Assembly: GCA_005518185.1 (NCBI GenBank)
Contig: RKSN01000002.1
Coordinates: 912,452 to 976,451, forward strand
DNA length: 64,000 nt
Reading direction: 5' to 3'
Origin: Chakrabartia godavariana
Lineage (GTDB): Bacteria; Pseudomonadota; Alphaproteobacteria; Sphingomonadales; Sphingomonadaceae
In this document: one piece after another, positions 39,726 to 48,698 of the stretch
How the letters are laid out: each line of letters begins with the position of its first letter
How positions within the stretch are numbered: position 1 is the first letter of the stretch
The notes under the pieces: model-generated
Seen by the model: the letters and a program-made list of their open reading frames with translations, nothing else
The model's database searches: none
What the model was told of the DNA's origin: nothing
Program-made: the position numbers and the translations under genes

Positions 39726-40609
39726 CCCTTTGCGAACGCCGCCATCCGCGCCTGCGCCGCCCGGCTTTCCGGGAAGGTGAAGATGGGCCAGTCGTGGATC
39801 ATGCCCGCAAGCTCCTGATACTCGACCGTCGGCAGCTTCGCCTTGAGCGCGCGGGCGTCAACAACCAGAATGTCATGCCCGCCCCCAAAGGCCAGGATCG
39901 GCGGCAGGCCCGACCAGTCGCCATGGATCGGGCTGACGCGCGGATCGGCGACACCGGCGCGACCGGCATAAAGCTGGCCGGCATCACGAATGCCACGGAT
40001 GGTCAGGATCGCATCCTTGCGTTCGATGCCGGGCTGATCGGGATGCGCGGGATCGGCATTGAGCCACGGGCAGATCAGGATGATCCGCGCCGGTAGCGGC
40101 AGGCCCGCGTCGCGCGCCGCCATCGCCGTCGCCGCGGACAATCCGGCACCGGCGGAATCGCCCGCCATGACAAAGGGGACGCCCGCCTGCGTAGCGGCAA
40201 AGTCCCGATAAAAGTCGAGCGCGAAGGACGTGACCGCCCCAACTTCATGCTGCGGCGCCAGCGGATAAAGCGGCGCCACGATGCGCCAGCCATGCGTCTG
40301 GGCCATATGCGCCAGAAACGCCCAATGTGCGTCGGCGGCGGCATAGATATACCCGCCGCCATGCCAGTAGAGCACAGTCGCAGTCGGTGCGCGATCCTGT
40401 GGCGCAAAATCCCAGACGGTTGCGTCCTGAAAGGTCCGGCTGGTGATCGCCACATGCTTGTGCAGCTTGGGTGAGGGCTGGCTTGGCACCTGCGCGGCCT
40501 TGGCGATGAAGGCGGTCATCTCTGGCCCGCCTGAAAACATGCGGCGGAACAGCCCGGTCTTGCGAAGGACGAACGAAATCAGGCGCGTGGACAAGGCTGG
40601 CATGGACAT
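39722..40609 (-). CDS. Alpha/beta hydrolase, hormone-sensitive-lipase type
   Basis: A 295-residue esterase of the HSL (bacterial family IV) group: HGGGY oxyanion motif at 83-87 and the nucleophile elbow GDSAG with Ser152; the catalytic Asp and His are in HDILVVDA and GMIHDWPIF. No signal peptide. It probably hydrolyses short-chain esters; substrate unknown. Its 3' end overlaps the CDF gene (convergent), and mnmA lies 36 nt upstream on the same strand. Confidence 0.92.
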   Translation of the reverse strand: MSMPALSTRLISFVLRKTGLFRRMFSGGPEMTAFIAKAAQVPSQPSPKLHKHVAITSRTFQDATVWDFAPQDRAPTATVLYWHGGGYIYAAADAHWAFLAHMAQTHGWRIVAPLYPLAPQHEVGAVTSFALDFYRDFAATQAGVPFVMAGDSAGAGLSAATAMAARDAGLPLPARIILICPWLNADPAHPDQPGIERKDAILTIRGIRDAGQLYAGRAGVADPRVSPIHGDWSGLPPILAFGGGHDILVVDARALKAKLPTVEYQELAGMIHDWPIFTFPESRAAQARMAAFAKG

Positions 40610-40645
40610 CCCCTCTGTTTTGCCCCGCCGCTCGCCTGGCGGCTG

Positions 40646-41767
40646 TCAGGCAGCAACCGGGGCTATGGCACGCTCGGTTTCTTCAATCCAGCCACCGCCG
40701 ATCACGCGGTCGCCATCATAGAGGACCGCCGCCTGCCCCGGCGCGACGCCGAATTCCGCCGTGTCAAAACGCAGCCAGTCCCCCTCCATCCGCGCGGGCA
40801 CAGGCTTGGCCAGCGAACGGACCTTGGCGAGCACTGGTCGGCCTTCGGCGGCGGTAAGCCAATTGGGGTCCACAATGCGTGCCGCCGTCACGGCGAGCGC
40901 GGCCTTGGGGCCGACGACGACGCGCTGGGTCTCGGGCTCCAGGCGGATGACGTACAGCGGCTCGGCAAGACCGCCGATTTCAAGGCCGCGCCTCTGCCCG
41001 ACGGTGTAATGGATGAGCCCCTTGTGGCGGCCCAGCTCCCGCCCGGCCATGTCGACAATCGCGCCATCGGTTTCGGCTTCGGGCCGGACCTTGCGGACGA
41101 CGCTGGCATAATCCCCATTGGGCACGAAGCAGATGTCCTGGCTGTCGGGCTTCAGCGCGACGGCGAGGCCCATCTCCTGCGCGATCGCGCGCACCTCCGC
41201 CTTGGGAAGGCCGCCAAGCGGGAACCGCAGATAGTCCAGCTGCGCCGCCGTTGTGGCGAAAAGGAAATAGCTCTGGTCGCGCGCCGGGTCGACCGCGCGG
41301 TGGAGTTCTGCGCCCTCAGGCCCGACCACCCGCTGGACATAGTGACCGGTCGCCAGACAGTCGGCGCCCAGATCCTTCGCCAGCCGGAACAGGTCGGTGA
41401 ACTTCACCCCCATGTTGCAGCGGACACAGGGAATGGGCGTCCGGCCATTCATATATTCATCGGCGAACTGCTCGATCACAGAGTCCCGGAAACGGCTTTC
41501 ATGATCAAAGACGTAATGCGCGATGCCCAGCCGGTCACATACGGCGCGCGCATCGCGAATGTCCTGGCCCGCGCAGCAGCTGCCCGCCCGGCTGACGGCC
41601 GCGCCATGATCATAGAGCTGGAGCGTGATGCCAATCGTTTCGGCGCCCGTGCGCGCAGCGAGCGCGGCTACGACGGATGAGTCCACGCCGCCGGACATGG
41701 CAACGACAATCCGCCGGGCTTTGGCGGGTCCATCAAGTTGAAACAGGTCGAACATCGTGGGCCGCAC
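40646..41767 (-). CDS. mnmA: tRNA-specific 2-thiouridylase MnmA
   Basis: A 373-residue enzyme that thiolates U34 of Lys, Glu and Gln tRNAs. The PP-loop SGGVDSS is at 25-31; the catalytic cysteines are in [13 protein letters not shown] and DSQDICFVP. The C-terminal beta-barrel ends [17 protein letters not shown] in slightly varied form. A start five codons downstream (41755) is also possible. Confidence 0.96.
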   Translation of the reverse strand: MRPTMFDLFQLDGPAKARRIVVAMSGGVDSSVVAALAARTGAETIGITLQLYDHGAAVSRAGSCCAGQDIRDARAVCDRLGIAHYVFDHESRFRDSVIEQFADEYMNGRTPIPCVRCNMGVKFTDLFRLAKDLGADCLATGHYVQRVVGPEGAELHRAVDPARDQSYFLFATTAAQLDYLRFPLGGLPKAEVRAIAQEMGLAVALKPDSQDICFVPNGDYASVVRKVRPEAETDGAIVDMAGRELGRHKGLIHYTVGQRRGLEIGGLAEPLYVIRLEPETQRVVVGPKAALAVTAARIVDPNWLTAAEGRPVLAKVRSLAKPVPARMEGDWLRFDTAEFGVAPGQAAVLYDGDRVIGGGWIEETERAIAPVAA

Positions 41768-41845
41768 ATAGGGTGGTTCCGGGCATTTTGCAGCAGCAAA
41801 GGGGAATTTACCGGAGATTCAGGCATTTATGACAAAAGCCGCGCC

Positions 41846-42115
41846 ATGAACATGGACTTCCCGCCGCGCACCGCGCGCCGTCACAAGGGCCGCGCGAAGA
41901 AAATTGAACTGCCGAGCCTGCTTGCAACCATTTCGGCACAGCAGGCGACCACGCCAACCGCCCGTATTCAGGCCAAGGCCGCGACCCTCCCGCACCCGAC
42001 TGGCACAGACGCTGCCAATACGGATGCAATCGCTGCTGCTCAGGGTGATTCGGCTGAAGGAAATTCACCAAGTTTCAACCGTTTGGCGGCCAATCTCCTA
42101 ACAAGGCGCACATGA
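41846..42115 (+). CDS. Possible small hypothetical protein upstream of sciP
   Basis: An 89-residue frame from ATG 41846 to the TGA at 42113-42115. The first half is basic and has strong GC3 bias (DFPPRTARRHKGRAKKIEL), the second half is Ala/Thr-rich and has weaker bias. No clear ribosome site. No family is recognised. It may be a real small gene or a leader to the sciP region. Confidence 0.4.
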   Translation: MNMDFPPRTARRHKGRAKKIELPSLLATISAQQATTPTARIQAKAATLPHPTGTDAANTDAIAAAQGDSAEGNSPSFNRLAANLLTRRT

Positions 42116-42222
42116 ATATGACCGAGAAATTTACCGTGGCATTTTAGCGATCTTTCAACCGGTGGTGTTTAATTGGGTTTGCAACAAGACAAATCGGGTC
42201 CTGGCCCGGCTTTGAGGTAAAA

Positions 42223-42522
42223 ATGATCGAAAACCAGAAAATCCGTCCGGCACAAGTCATTGGACCGCTTGGCGAACCGCTGACGCTGGACACATTGCCG
42301 CCGCCGTCGACGACCCGCTGGGTCGTGCGCCGCAAGGCGGAAGTCGTCGCAGCCGTCAATGGCGGTCTCCTGACCGTCGATGAGGTTTGCGAACGCTATG
42401 GCCTGACGCTGGAAGAATTTGCCGGCTGGCAGCGCGCCATCGACCGTTCTGGCATGCCGGGCCTGCGCGTCACGCGCATCCAGCACTATAAGAGCCTGTA
42501 CGAGCGGCAGCAGCGCTTCTGA
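42223..42522 (+). CDS. sciP: CtrA inhibitor SciP (DUF1153)
   Basis: A 99-residue DUF1153 protein. The motif-rich core TTRWVVRRKAEVVAAVNGG, LTVDEVCERYGLTLEEFAGW and the end LRVTRIQHY match SciP, a helix-turn-helix-like factor that binds CtrA and blocks its activation of cell-cycle promoters in Caulobacter. The start has a GAGG site at 42214-42217. The upstream 107 nt are AT-rich and probably hold the promoter; I could not identify a convincing full CtrA box. A terminator follows directly. Confidence 0.92.
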   Translation: MIENQKIRPAQVIGPLGEPLTLDTLPPPSTTRWVVRRKAEVVAAVNGGLLTVDEVCERYGLTLEEFAGWQRAIDRSGMPGLRVTRIQHYKSLYERQQRF

Positions 42523-42547
42523 TTTTCGACACTTCGGCAGAACAAGT

Positions 42548-42582
42548 CGGGCGGCGCAGGGTCATCCTGTGCCGCCCGTTTT
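42548..42582 (+). terminator. Intrinsic terminator downstream of sciP
   Basis: CGGGCGGCGCAGG (42548-42560) pairs with CCTGTGCCGCCCG (42566-42578) with one G-T pair and a 5-nt loop, followed by TTTT. Confidence 0.92.
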
Positions 42583-42636
42583 GATTCGGCCGCCTGCCGG
42601 TTGATTGGTGCGGCTCGCCCCACTAGGCAGCGCGCC

Positions 42637-42894
42637 ATGACCAATTTTCTCGTCTTGCTCGCCATTGGCGGGACGCTGGGCTGGCTGGCGAGCGTCTTGC
42701 GACGCCATGCCGGGCAGAATGCGCTGCTGGCCAATATCATGGCGGGTGCAGCTGCCAGCTTTGCCGCCGGGCTGACCGCCAATGGGGACGGCCTCTATGC
42801 CGGCCTTTCGGGCTTTGGCTATGCCGGGGCGGTGGCGGGCGCCGTCTGTGCCTTGTCCCTGCTGGAACTCCTCAGAAACAGACGCCCGCGCTAG
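42637..42894 (+). CDS. Small membrane protein, distant GlsB/YeaQ/YmgE-like
   Basis: An 85-residue very hydrophobic protein with two or three membrane segments. The opening GGTLGWLASVLRR and the later ANIMAGAAASFAAGL recall the GlsB/YeaQ/YmgE (transglycosylase-associated) stress membrane proteins, but the match is weak. ATG 42637 is chosen because it begins the hydrophobic part; an earlier TTG at 42601 lies within terminator-proximal sequence. Confidence 0.7.
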   Translation: MTNFLVLLAIGGTLGWLASVLRRHAGQNALLANIMAGAAASFAAGLTANGDGLYAGLSGFGYAGAVAGAVCALSLLELLRNRRPR

Positions 42895-42896
42895 CT

Positions 42897-43616
42897 CTAC
42901 TGAAGTTCGAAGACGACTGAGACGCTGACGCCGATCGACTGTTCTCCGGCCGCGATGTCGGTCTTTTCGGCGGCCGGGGCTGCCGACACCATCATCCGCG
43001 CCATGGGGATAGGACCGGGCGCATAATCGACCGACTCGCTGATCGACAGGATCCGCTTCACCTGCATCCCCGTCGCCCGGGCATAGAGCGCGGCGCGCGT
43101 CTGAAGCGTCTTGATCGCATCCAGCCGGGCCTTGTCTTGCGCCGCCTCAGGCGATTCGACCTCCAGCATCGGGCCGTTAATCTGGTTCGCCCCCTGTTTG
43201 ACGAGCACATCAAGCACCTGGCCGCTCTTGGCAATGTCGCGGAAGCGGACCGAGACGGTGTTGCTCGCCTGATAGCCGGTGATCACCGGGGCTTCATTGT
43301 TGGTGTAGCGATATTGGGGTGCAAGGCTGACAGCGGTCGTCTGGATGTCCTTTTCCGCAATGCCCGCCTGCTTGAGTGCTGCGAACACGCGGGTCATGCG
43401 CGCAGCATTTTCCCGCATGGCGGTCGATGCATCGGCCGACTGGGTCACGACACCCGCCGATATGACGGCAATATCGGGCGTCACGCGCACTTCGCCGCGC
43501 GCCTGGAGTTCAAGCCGCGTCCCGGTCTGGGCGGGTGCCGCGGTCTGGGCCTGGGCGGACGCTGCCACCGCAAGGGCGGCAAGGGTGGCAATCGGGGTCG
43601 CAAGACGACGCTTCAT
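42897..43616 (-). CDS. SIMPL domain-containing periplasmic protein (DUF541)
   Basis: A 239-residue protein. ATG 43616 is chosen for its GGAG site and the signal peptide (about 1-22, ending ASAQA). The SIMPL/DUF541 domain follows: LELQARGEVRVTPDIAVISAGV near the start, TTAVSLAPQYRYTNNEAPVITGYQASNTVSV in the middle. Members form oligomeric rings in the envelope and are linked to stress tolerance; no enzymatic role is known. Confidence 0.9.
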   Translation of the reverse strand: MKRRLATPIATLAALAVAASAQAQTAAPAQTGTRLELQARGEVRVTPDIAVISAGVVTQSADASTAMRENAARMTRVFAALKQAGIAEKDIQTTAVSLAPQYRYTNNEAPVITGYQASNTVSVRFRDIAKSGQVLDVLVKQGANQINGPMLEVESPEAAQDKARLDAIKTLQTRAALYARATGMQVKRILSISESVDYAPGPIPMARMMVSAAPAAEKTDIAAGEQSIGVSVSVVFELQ

Positions 43617-43713
43617 GATCTGGTCTCCTTCAAATGGTCGGCCCAAAACAACACGGCCGACGGGCGCGATGTGCACCCGTCGGCCTGCATGGTGGATGAA
43701 TAAGCGCGCCAGA

Positions 43714-43995
43714 TCAGGCCGTGGTCCCGCCCGATCCGCCGCTGACCTTGCGGTAGATGAACAGGAGGATGATCGAGCCGATCACCGCGCCGATAAAGCC
43801 CGCGCCCTCACCGGCACGATACCAGCCTGTGAGCGTGCCGAGGAACGTGGTCAGGAGCGCCCCAGCAATCCCCAGCAGGATCGTGACGATGATCCCGCCC
43901 GGGTCCTTGCCCGGCATAATCCACTTGCCGACAGCACCTGCAAGGCCGCCGATGATGATGGTCATGATCCAACCGTGTCCGGCAAAAATCTCCAT
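43714..43995 (-). CDS. GlsB/YeaQ/YmgE family stress response membrane protein
   Basis: A 93-residue membrane protein with three hydrophobic segments and the family pattern IIIGGLAGAVGKWIMPGKDPGG followed by TILLGIAGALL and GSIILLFIYR. ATG 43995 is chosen because a GGGGAGAGAG site lies just upstream. Small inner-membrane protein with a general-stress association; molecular role unknown. The 261 nt upstream contain no gene and probably include its promoter and that of the divergent efflux operon. Confidence 0.88.
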   Translation of the reverse strand: MEIFAGHGWIMTIIIGGLAGAVGKWIMPGKDPGGIIVTILLGIAGALLTTFLGTLTGWYRAGEGAGFIGAVIGSIILLFIYRKVSGGSGGTTA

Positions 43996-44256
43996 GGACT
44001 CTCTCCCCATGAGTGTGGCGGAGCAGCAACACTTGCCTCCGATATGGCATCGTCTTGCCAAATGGTGCGTCTGGCAAGCCCAAATCGACCGGATGTTCCC
44101 CAAGGGGCGCTTGCGATTTTTGGCCTCTTCGCCCACATAGCGCAGGCGGCATGGGGATGGCGCGCCGCAAAGCCTTGTGCCGGGTGACTTATTACGATAA
44201 TACACCGGCCAGACCAGAGACTCGGCCTGCTCAAGCAGGCGAAAGCGGAATTTAGA

Positions 44257-45441
44257 ATGAACGTCGAAACGACTTTTGCGCGCCACGCGGAACCCGTTGA
44301 TCTGTCCGAAGCGGACACAGAAGCTGCGGTGCGCAAGCGCAAGCGGCTCATCATCGGCGGGATCATCGCTGCCGTCCTCCTGATTGCCTATGTCGCCTTC
44401 AAGACGATGAGCGGCGGCGGAGCTGCGGCGGATGCCGAAAACCAGAAACAGGCGCCGCACGTGACGGTCGTCGTCCCGGGCAGCAGCATGGTCGAGAGCA
44501 CGATCAGCGCCACCGGTTCGCTTGCCGCCCGCCGCGAAATGCCCGTGGGGGCCGTCGGGGAAGGCGGCATGGTGACGCGCGTCTTCGTGGACGCCGGCGA
44601 TTGGGTGCAGGCCGGGCAGGTGCTCGCCAGCGTCGACCGTCAGGTGCAGACGCAGCAGTCCGCGTCGCTCGGCGCGTCGATCCGCGTTGCAGAGGCCGAT
44701 GCACGCCTCGCCCAGAATGAGCTCGACCGCGCGAAGACGCTGGCCGAGCGGGGCTTCATTTCAAAGGCGGATATCGACCGCAAGACCGCGCAGCGCGACG
44801 CCGCCTATGCGCGCCTGAACGTCGCCCGCGCCCAGTTCGGTGAAAACCGTGCCCGTATCGGTCGCCTCGACATCCGGGCGCCCGCATCGGGGCTGCTGCT
44901 CTCGCGCAATGTTGAGCCGGGTCAGGTTGTGGGCGGCGGTGCCGCTGTCCTGTTCCGCATCGCCAAGGGCGGCGAGATGGAAATGCGTGCCATGCTGGCC
45001 GAGGCTGATCTCGCGAAGCTGTCGGTCGGCAGCACCGCGCAGGTGACGCCCGTCGGCACCACCAAAGCGCTGACAGGCCAGATCTGGCAGATGCCGCCGG
45101 TCATCGACCCGTCGACGCGGCAGGGCGCCGTGCGCATCGCGCTTGCCTATAACGAGGCCATCCGCCCCGGCGGCTTTGCCACCGCGACCATCCGGTCCGG
45201 CGCGCAGCAGGCGCCGCTGCTCCCCGAATCTGCGGTGCAGAGCGATGAGCAGGGCAATTACGTGTTTGTCGTGACGCCGCAGAACAAGGTGGAACGCCGC
45301 CCGGTCAAGGTCGGTTCCGTCTCTGACGCCGGCATCACGATTTCGAGCGGCCTGACCGGCCGTGAACAGGTTGTGCTGACGGCAGGCGCCTTCCTCAACC
45401 CCGGGGAAAGTGTCGTACCGGTCCGTCCCAAGTCGAACTGA
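44257..45441 (+). CDS. RND efflux periplasmic adaptor (membrane fusion protein)
   Basis: A 394-residue HlyD/MFP subunit. One N-terminal membrane segment (about 30-47), a lipoyl/barrel-sandwich part (VGAVGEGGMVTRVFVDAGDWVQAGQVLASVD), an alpha-hairpin (about 130-190), then beta-barrel segments including LDIRAPASGLLLSRNVEPGQVV. It links the RND pump in the inner membrane to an outer-membrane channel, which is not encoded here. It lies 10 nt before the pump gene. Confidence 0.94.
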   Translation: MNVETTFARHAEPVDLSEADTEAAVRKRKRLIIGGIIAAVLLIAYVAFKTMSGGGAAADAENQKQAPHVTVVVPGSSMVESTISATGSLAARREMPVGAVGEGGMVTRVFVDAGDWVQAGQVLASVDRQVQTQQSASLGASIRVAEADARLAQNELDRAKTLAERGFISKADIDRKTAQRDAAYARLNVARAQFGENRARIGRLDIRAPASGLLLSRNVEPGQVVGGGAAVLFRIAKGGEMEMRAMLAEADLAKLSVGSTAQVTPVGTTKALTGQIWQMPPVIDPSTRQGAVRIALAYNEAIRPGGFATATIRSGAQQAPLLPESAVQSDEQGNYVFVVTPQNKVERRPVKVGSVSDAGITISSGLTGREQVVLTAGAFLNPGESVVPVRPKSN

Positions 45442-45451
45442 GGCAAGTCCC

Positions 45452-48400
45452 ATGAACTTCCGGAACATTTCGGCCTGGTGCATTCGCAACCCGGTTCCGC
45501 CGATCGTGCTTTTCGTGGCGCTGCTGCTGGCGGGGATCGTCAGCTTCAGCCGCATGGACGTGAACAACAACCCGGACATCGAATTTCCGGGCGCACAGAT
45601 CATCATCACACAGCCGGGTGCTGCGCCGACCGAGCTGGAAAAGCAGGTCACGCAGATCGTGGAGCCCGCACTGCGCTCGATCACCGGCGTTGACGAGATC
45701 AACTCGACAGTGCGCGAAGGCATGTCGATGACCTTCGTCCAGTTCAAGATCGGCACCGACATCGACCGCGGTGTCAATGACATCCGCGATGCGCTCACCA
45801 AGGTACGCAGCGACCTGCCCGACGGCATTCTGGAACCGCAGGTCAACCGTGTCGACACGACGGGCGAACCGATTGCCTACATTTCCGCCGAGGCGGTCGA
45901 CATGACGCTGGAACAGCTGAGCTGGTATGTCGATGACGTCGTCGTCAAGCGCCTGCAGGGCGTCCCCGGTGCAGCGGCGGTCAAGCGTGAAGGCGGCGTT
46001 TCCCGCGAGATCCGCGTCATTCTCGATCCTGCCAAGCTCCAGTCGCTGGGCGTGACAGCCGCACAGGTCAACAACCAGCTGCGCCAGAGCAACATCAACG
46101 CCGCGGGCGGGCGCACCGAAATTGCCGGCGCCGAACAGTCGGTCCGTGTCCTTGGCAACGCGCGCAATGCCTATAACCTTGGCGAAACCAACATCTCGCT
46201 GGGGGGCGGCCGCTTCGTGAAGCTGTCCGACATCGCCGAGGTGCGCGATCTCTATGGCGAGCAGCGCGCACTATCGACCATGAACGGGCGGCAGGTGCTG
46301 AGCTTCTCCATCCAGCGTGCCAAGGGCGCGTCGGACGTGAAGGTCTATGACGCGACGTGGGAAGAGCTGCGGAAAATCCAGAAGGAAAATCCGAAGATCC
46401 ACTTCACCGAACTCTACACCACGGTCGACTATACCAAGGCGCAATATTCGTCCTCGCTGTCCGCGATGATCGAAGGCGCGGTGCTCGCCGTTCTGGTGGT
46501 GTGGCTGTTCCTGCGCGACGGCCGGGCGACGATGATCTCCGCCATCGCCATTCCCCTGTCCGCGATTCCGACCTTCTGGTTCATGGATCTGCTGGGCTTC
46601 AGCTTGAACGGCATTTCGATGCTGGCGCTGAGCCTTGTTGCGGGCGTGCTGGTCGACGACGCGATTGTGGAAATCGAAAACATCGTCCGACACATGCGCA
46701 TGGGCAAATCCGCCTATCAGGCGGCCATCGATGCGGCCGACGAAATCGGCCTGGCCGTGGTCGCCACGACCTTCTCGATCGTCGCGGTCTTCCTGCCGGT
46801 CGGCTTCATGCCCGGCGTGTCGGGCCAGTTCTTCAAGAATTTCGGCTTTACCGTCGTGGCCGCCGTGCTGCTGTCGCTGGCCGTCGCCCGCATGATCACG
46901 CCGATGATCGCCGCCTATTTCCTGAAGGCGCATGGCGAGGCCAAGCACGGCGAAGGCTGGATGATGGACCGCTATATGGAGATCCTGAAATGGACGCTCC
47001 ACAACCGGCGCTGGGTCGTGGTCGGCGGCATCGGATCGTTCCTGGCGACGATCGGCATGGTCATGATCCTGCCCTTCCAGTTCCAGCCGACGATGAACTT
47101 CGACTACAGCTCGATCCGCGTCGAAATGGTGCCGGGCACGACGTTGCAGCAGACGCAGGATCTGGCCGAGCGGATCCAGAAGACGCTCGGCGATGAGGCC
47201 CCTGAAGTCGTCGCGGCCTTTGCCGACATCGAGCCCGCGCGGGCGACCATATATCTGCGCCTGTCACCCGACCGCAAAATGACGTCGGACGAGTTTGAAA
47301 AGTCCTGGGGCAAACGCTTTGCCCAGGTCGCCGATGCCCGCGTGACCTTCCAGTCGCAGACCGGCGGCTTTTCCGGCCGTGACATCACGATCACGCTGGG
47401 CGGCAGCGATCCGGTGCTCCTCCAGAAGACGGCGCAGAAGCTGACCGAAGAAATGCGCGGCGTGAGGGAAATCACCGCGCCTCGCATCGGCGGCGACATG
47501 CTGCGTCCCGAAGTGACCATCAAGCCGCGCGCGGACCTTGCCGCCAGCCTTGGCGTGACCACGGCTGCGCTGTCGCAGACGATCCGCATCGCGACCATTG
47601 GCGATATTGACCAGAACAGCGCCAAATTCTCGCTGTCCGACCGCCAGGTGCCGATCCGGGTGTCGCTGTCCGAAGATTCGCGCCGCAATCTGTCGACGAT
47701 CGAGAACCTGCCCGTGCCGACGGCGTCGGGCGGCTCGGTGCCGCTCAAGACGCTGGCCGAAATCTCCTTCGGGGCCGGACCGACGACGATCCAGCGGTCA
47801 AACCAGAGCCGCCGCATCTCGATCGGCGCGGACTATGCGGTCAATCCCAAGACCGGGAAGCCCTATGTCAACAGCGAGGCGATGAAGGCCATCGACGCGC
47901 TGCCGACGATGCAGAACCTGCCGCAGGGCGTGAAGAAGCTGACGCTGGGTGATGCGCGCTGGCAGCAGGAAATGATCTCGAACTTCATGATCGCGATCAT
48001 CACCGGCATCGCCTCGGTGTTTGCAGTGCTCGTCCTGCTCTACCACCGCTTCGTGCCGCCGCTGGTCAACATGGGTTCGCTCCTGCTTGCGCCGCTCGGC
48101 GGCCTCATCGCGCTCAAGCTGGCCGGCTTTGCCATTTCGATGCCGGTGCTGATCGGGGTCATGATGCTGTTCGGCATCGTGGCGAAGAACTCGATCCTGC
48201 TCGTCGACTTTGCGCTTGAGGAAATGGCGAAGGGTGTGCCGAAGTTCGAAGCGATCATGGATGCGGGCCACAAGCGCGCACAGCCGATCGTCATGACCAC
48301 GGTCGCGATGGTCGCGGGCATGATCCCGACGGCGATGGCGCTGACGGGTGACGGCGCCTTTGCCCAGCCGATGGGCGTGACGGTGATCGGCGGTCTGATT

Positions 48401-48619
48401 GTGTCGACCTTCCTCACGCTGCTGATCGTGCCCGCCAGCTTCAGCCTCGCTGTTGGCCTTGAGGCGCGGCTCGGCCCATGGCTGCGCCATCACCTGACGA
48501 CGCACGGGGAAAATCTGGACGAACATGGTCGCCCGCCCCGTCTGTTCCCGGTGAAGGTGCTGTCCAAGCTCAAGGCGCGTTTCCGCCGATCGGGGCCGGC
48601 CGCCGAACCGGCAGAGTGA
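45452..48619 (+). CDS. RND efflux transporter permease (AcrB/MdtBC-like)
   Basis: A 1055-residue resistance-nodulation-division pump with 12 predicted membrane helices and two large periplasmic loops. It starts NISAWCIRNPVPPIV, has FLRDGRATMISAIAIPLSAIPTF, the proton-relay segment GVLVDDAIVEIENI with paired aspartates in helix IV, and the second-half motif IVAKNSILLVDFALEE. Probable export of drugs, solvents or metabolites by proton antiport; specificity unknown. ATG 45452 fits the family N-terminus; the earlier in-frame start lies inside the adaptor gene. Confidence 0.95.
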   Translation: MNFRNISAWCIRNPVPPIVLFVALLLAGIVSFSRMDVNNNPDIEFPGAQIIITQPGAAPTELEKQVTQIVEPALRSITGVDEINSTVREGMSMTFVQFKIGTDIDRGVNDIRDALTKVRSDLPDGILEPQVNRVDTTGEPIAYISAEAVDMTLEQLSWYVDDVVVKRLQGVPGAAAVKREGGVSREIRVILDPAKLQSLGVTAAQVNNQLRQSNINAAGGRTEIAGAEQSVRVLGNARNAYNLGETNISLGGGRFVKLSDIAEVRDLYGEQRALSTMNGRQVLSFSIQRAKGASDVKVYDATWEELRKIQKENPKIHFTELYTTVDYTKAQYSSSLSAMIEGAVLAVLVVWLFLRDGRATMISAIAIPLSAIPTFWFMDLLGFSLNGISMLALSLVAGVLVDDAIVEIENIVRHMRMGKSAYQAAIDAADEIGLAVVATTFSIVAVFLPVGFMPGVSGQFFKNFGFTVVAAVLLSLAVARMITPMIAAYFLKAHGEAKHGEGWMMDRYMEILKWTLHNRRWVVVGGIGSFLATIGMVMILPFQFQPTMNFDYSSIRVEMVPGTTLQQTQDLAERIQKTLGDEAPEVVAAFADIEPARATIYLRLSPDRKMTSDEFEKSWGKRFAQVADARVTFQSQTGGFSGRDITITLGGSDPVLLQKTAQKLTEEMRGVREITAPRIGGDMLRPEVTIKPRADLAASLGVTTAALSQTIRIATIGDIDQNSAKFSLSDRQVPIRVSLSEDSRRNLSTIENLPVPTASGGSVPLKTLAEISFGAGPTTIQRSNQSRRISIGADYAVNPKTGKPYVNSEAMKAIDALPTMQNLPQGVKKLTLGDARWQQEMISNFMIAIITGIASVFAVLVLLYHRFVPPLVNMGSLLLAPLGGLIALKLAGFAISMPVLIGVMMLFGIVAKNSILLVDFALEEMAKGVPKFEAIMDAGHKRAQPIVMTTVAMVAGMIPTAMALTGDGAFAQPMGVTVIGGLIVSTFLTLLIVPASFSLAVGLEARLGPWLRHHLTTHGENLDEHGRPPRLFPVKVLSKLKARFRRSGPAAEPAE

Positions 48620-48698
48620 CGCCATAGCCCGGACCGCCACCCGCCTTCTCAAGCGCCCGGCCGCACGTCTGTCGCCGGGTGCGGCGGATGCGCGGCAG

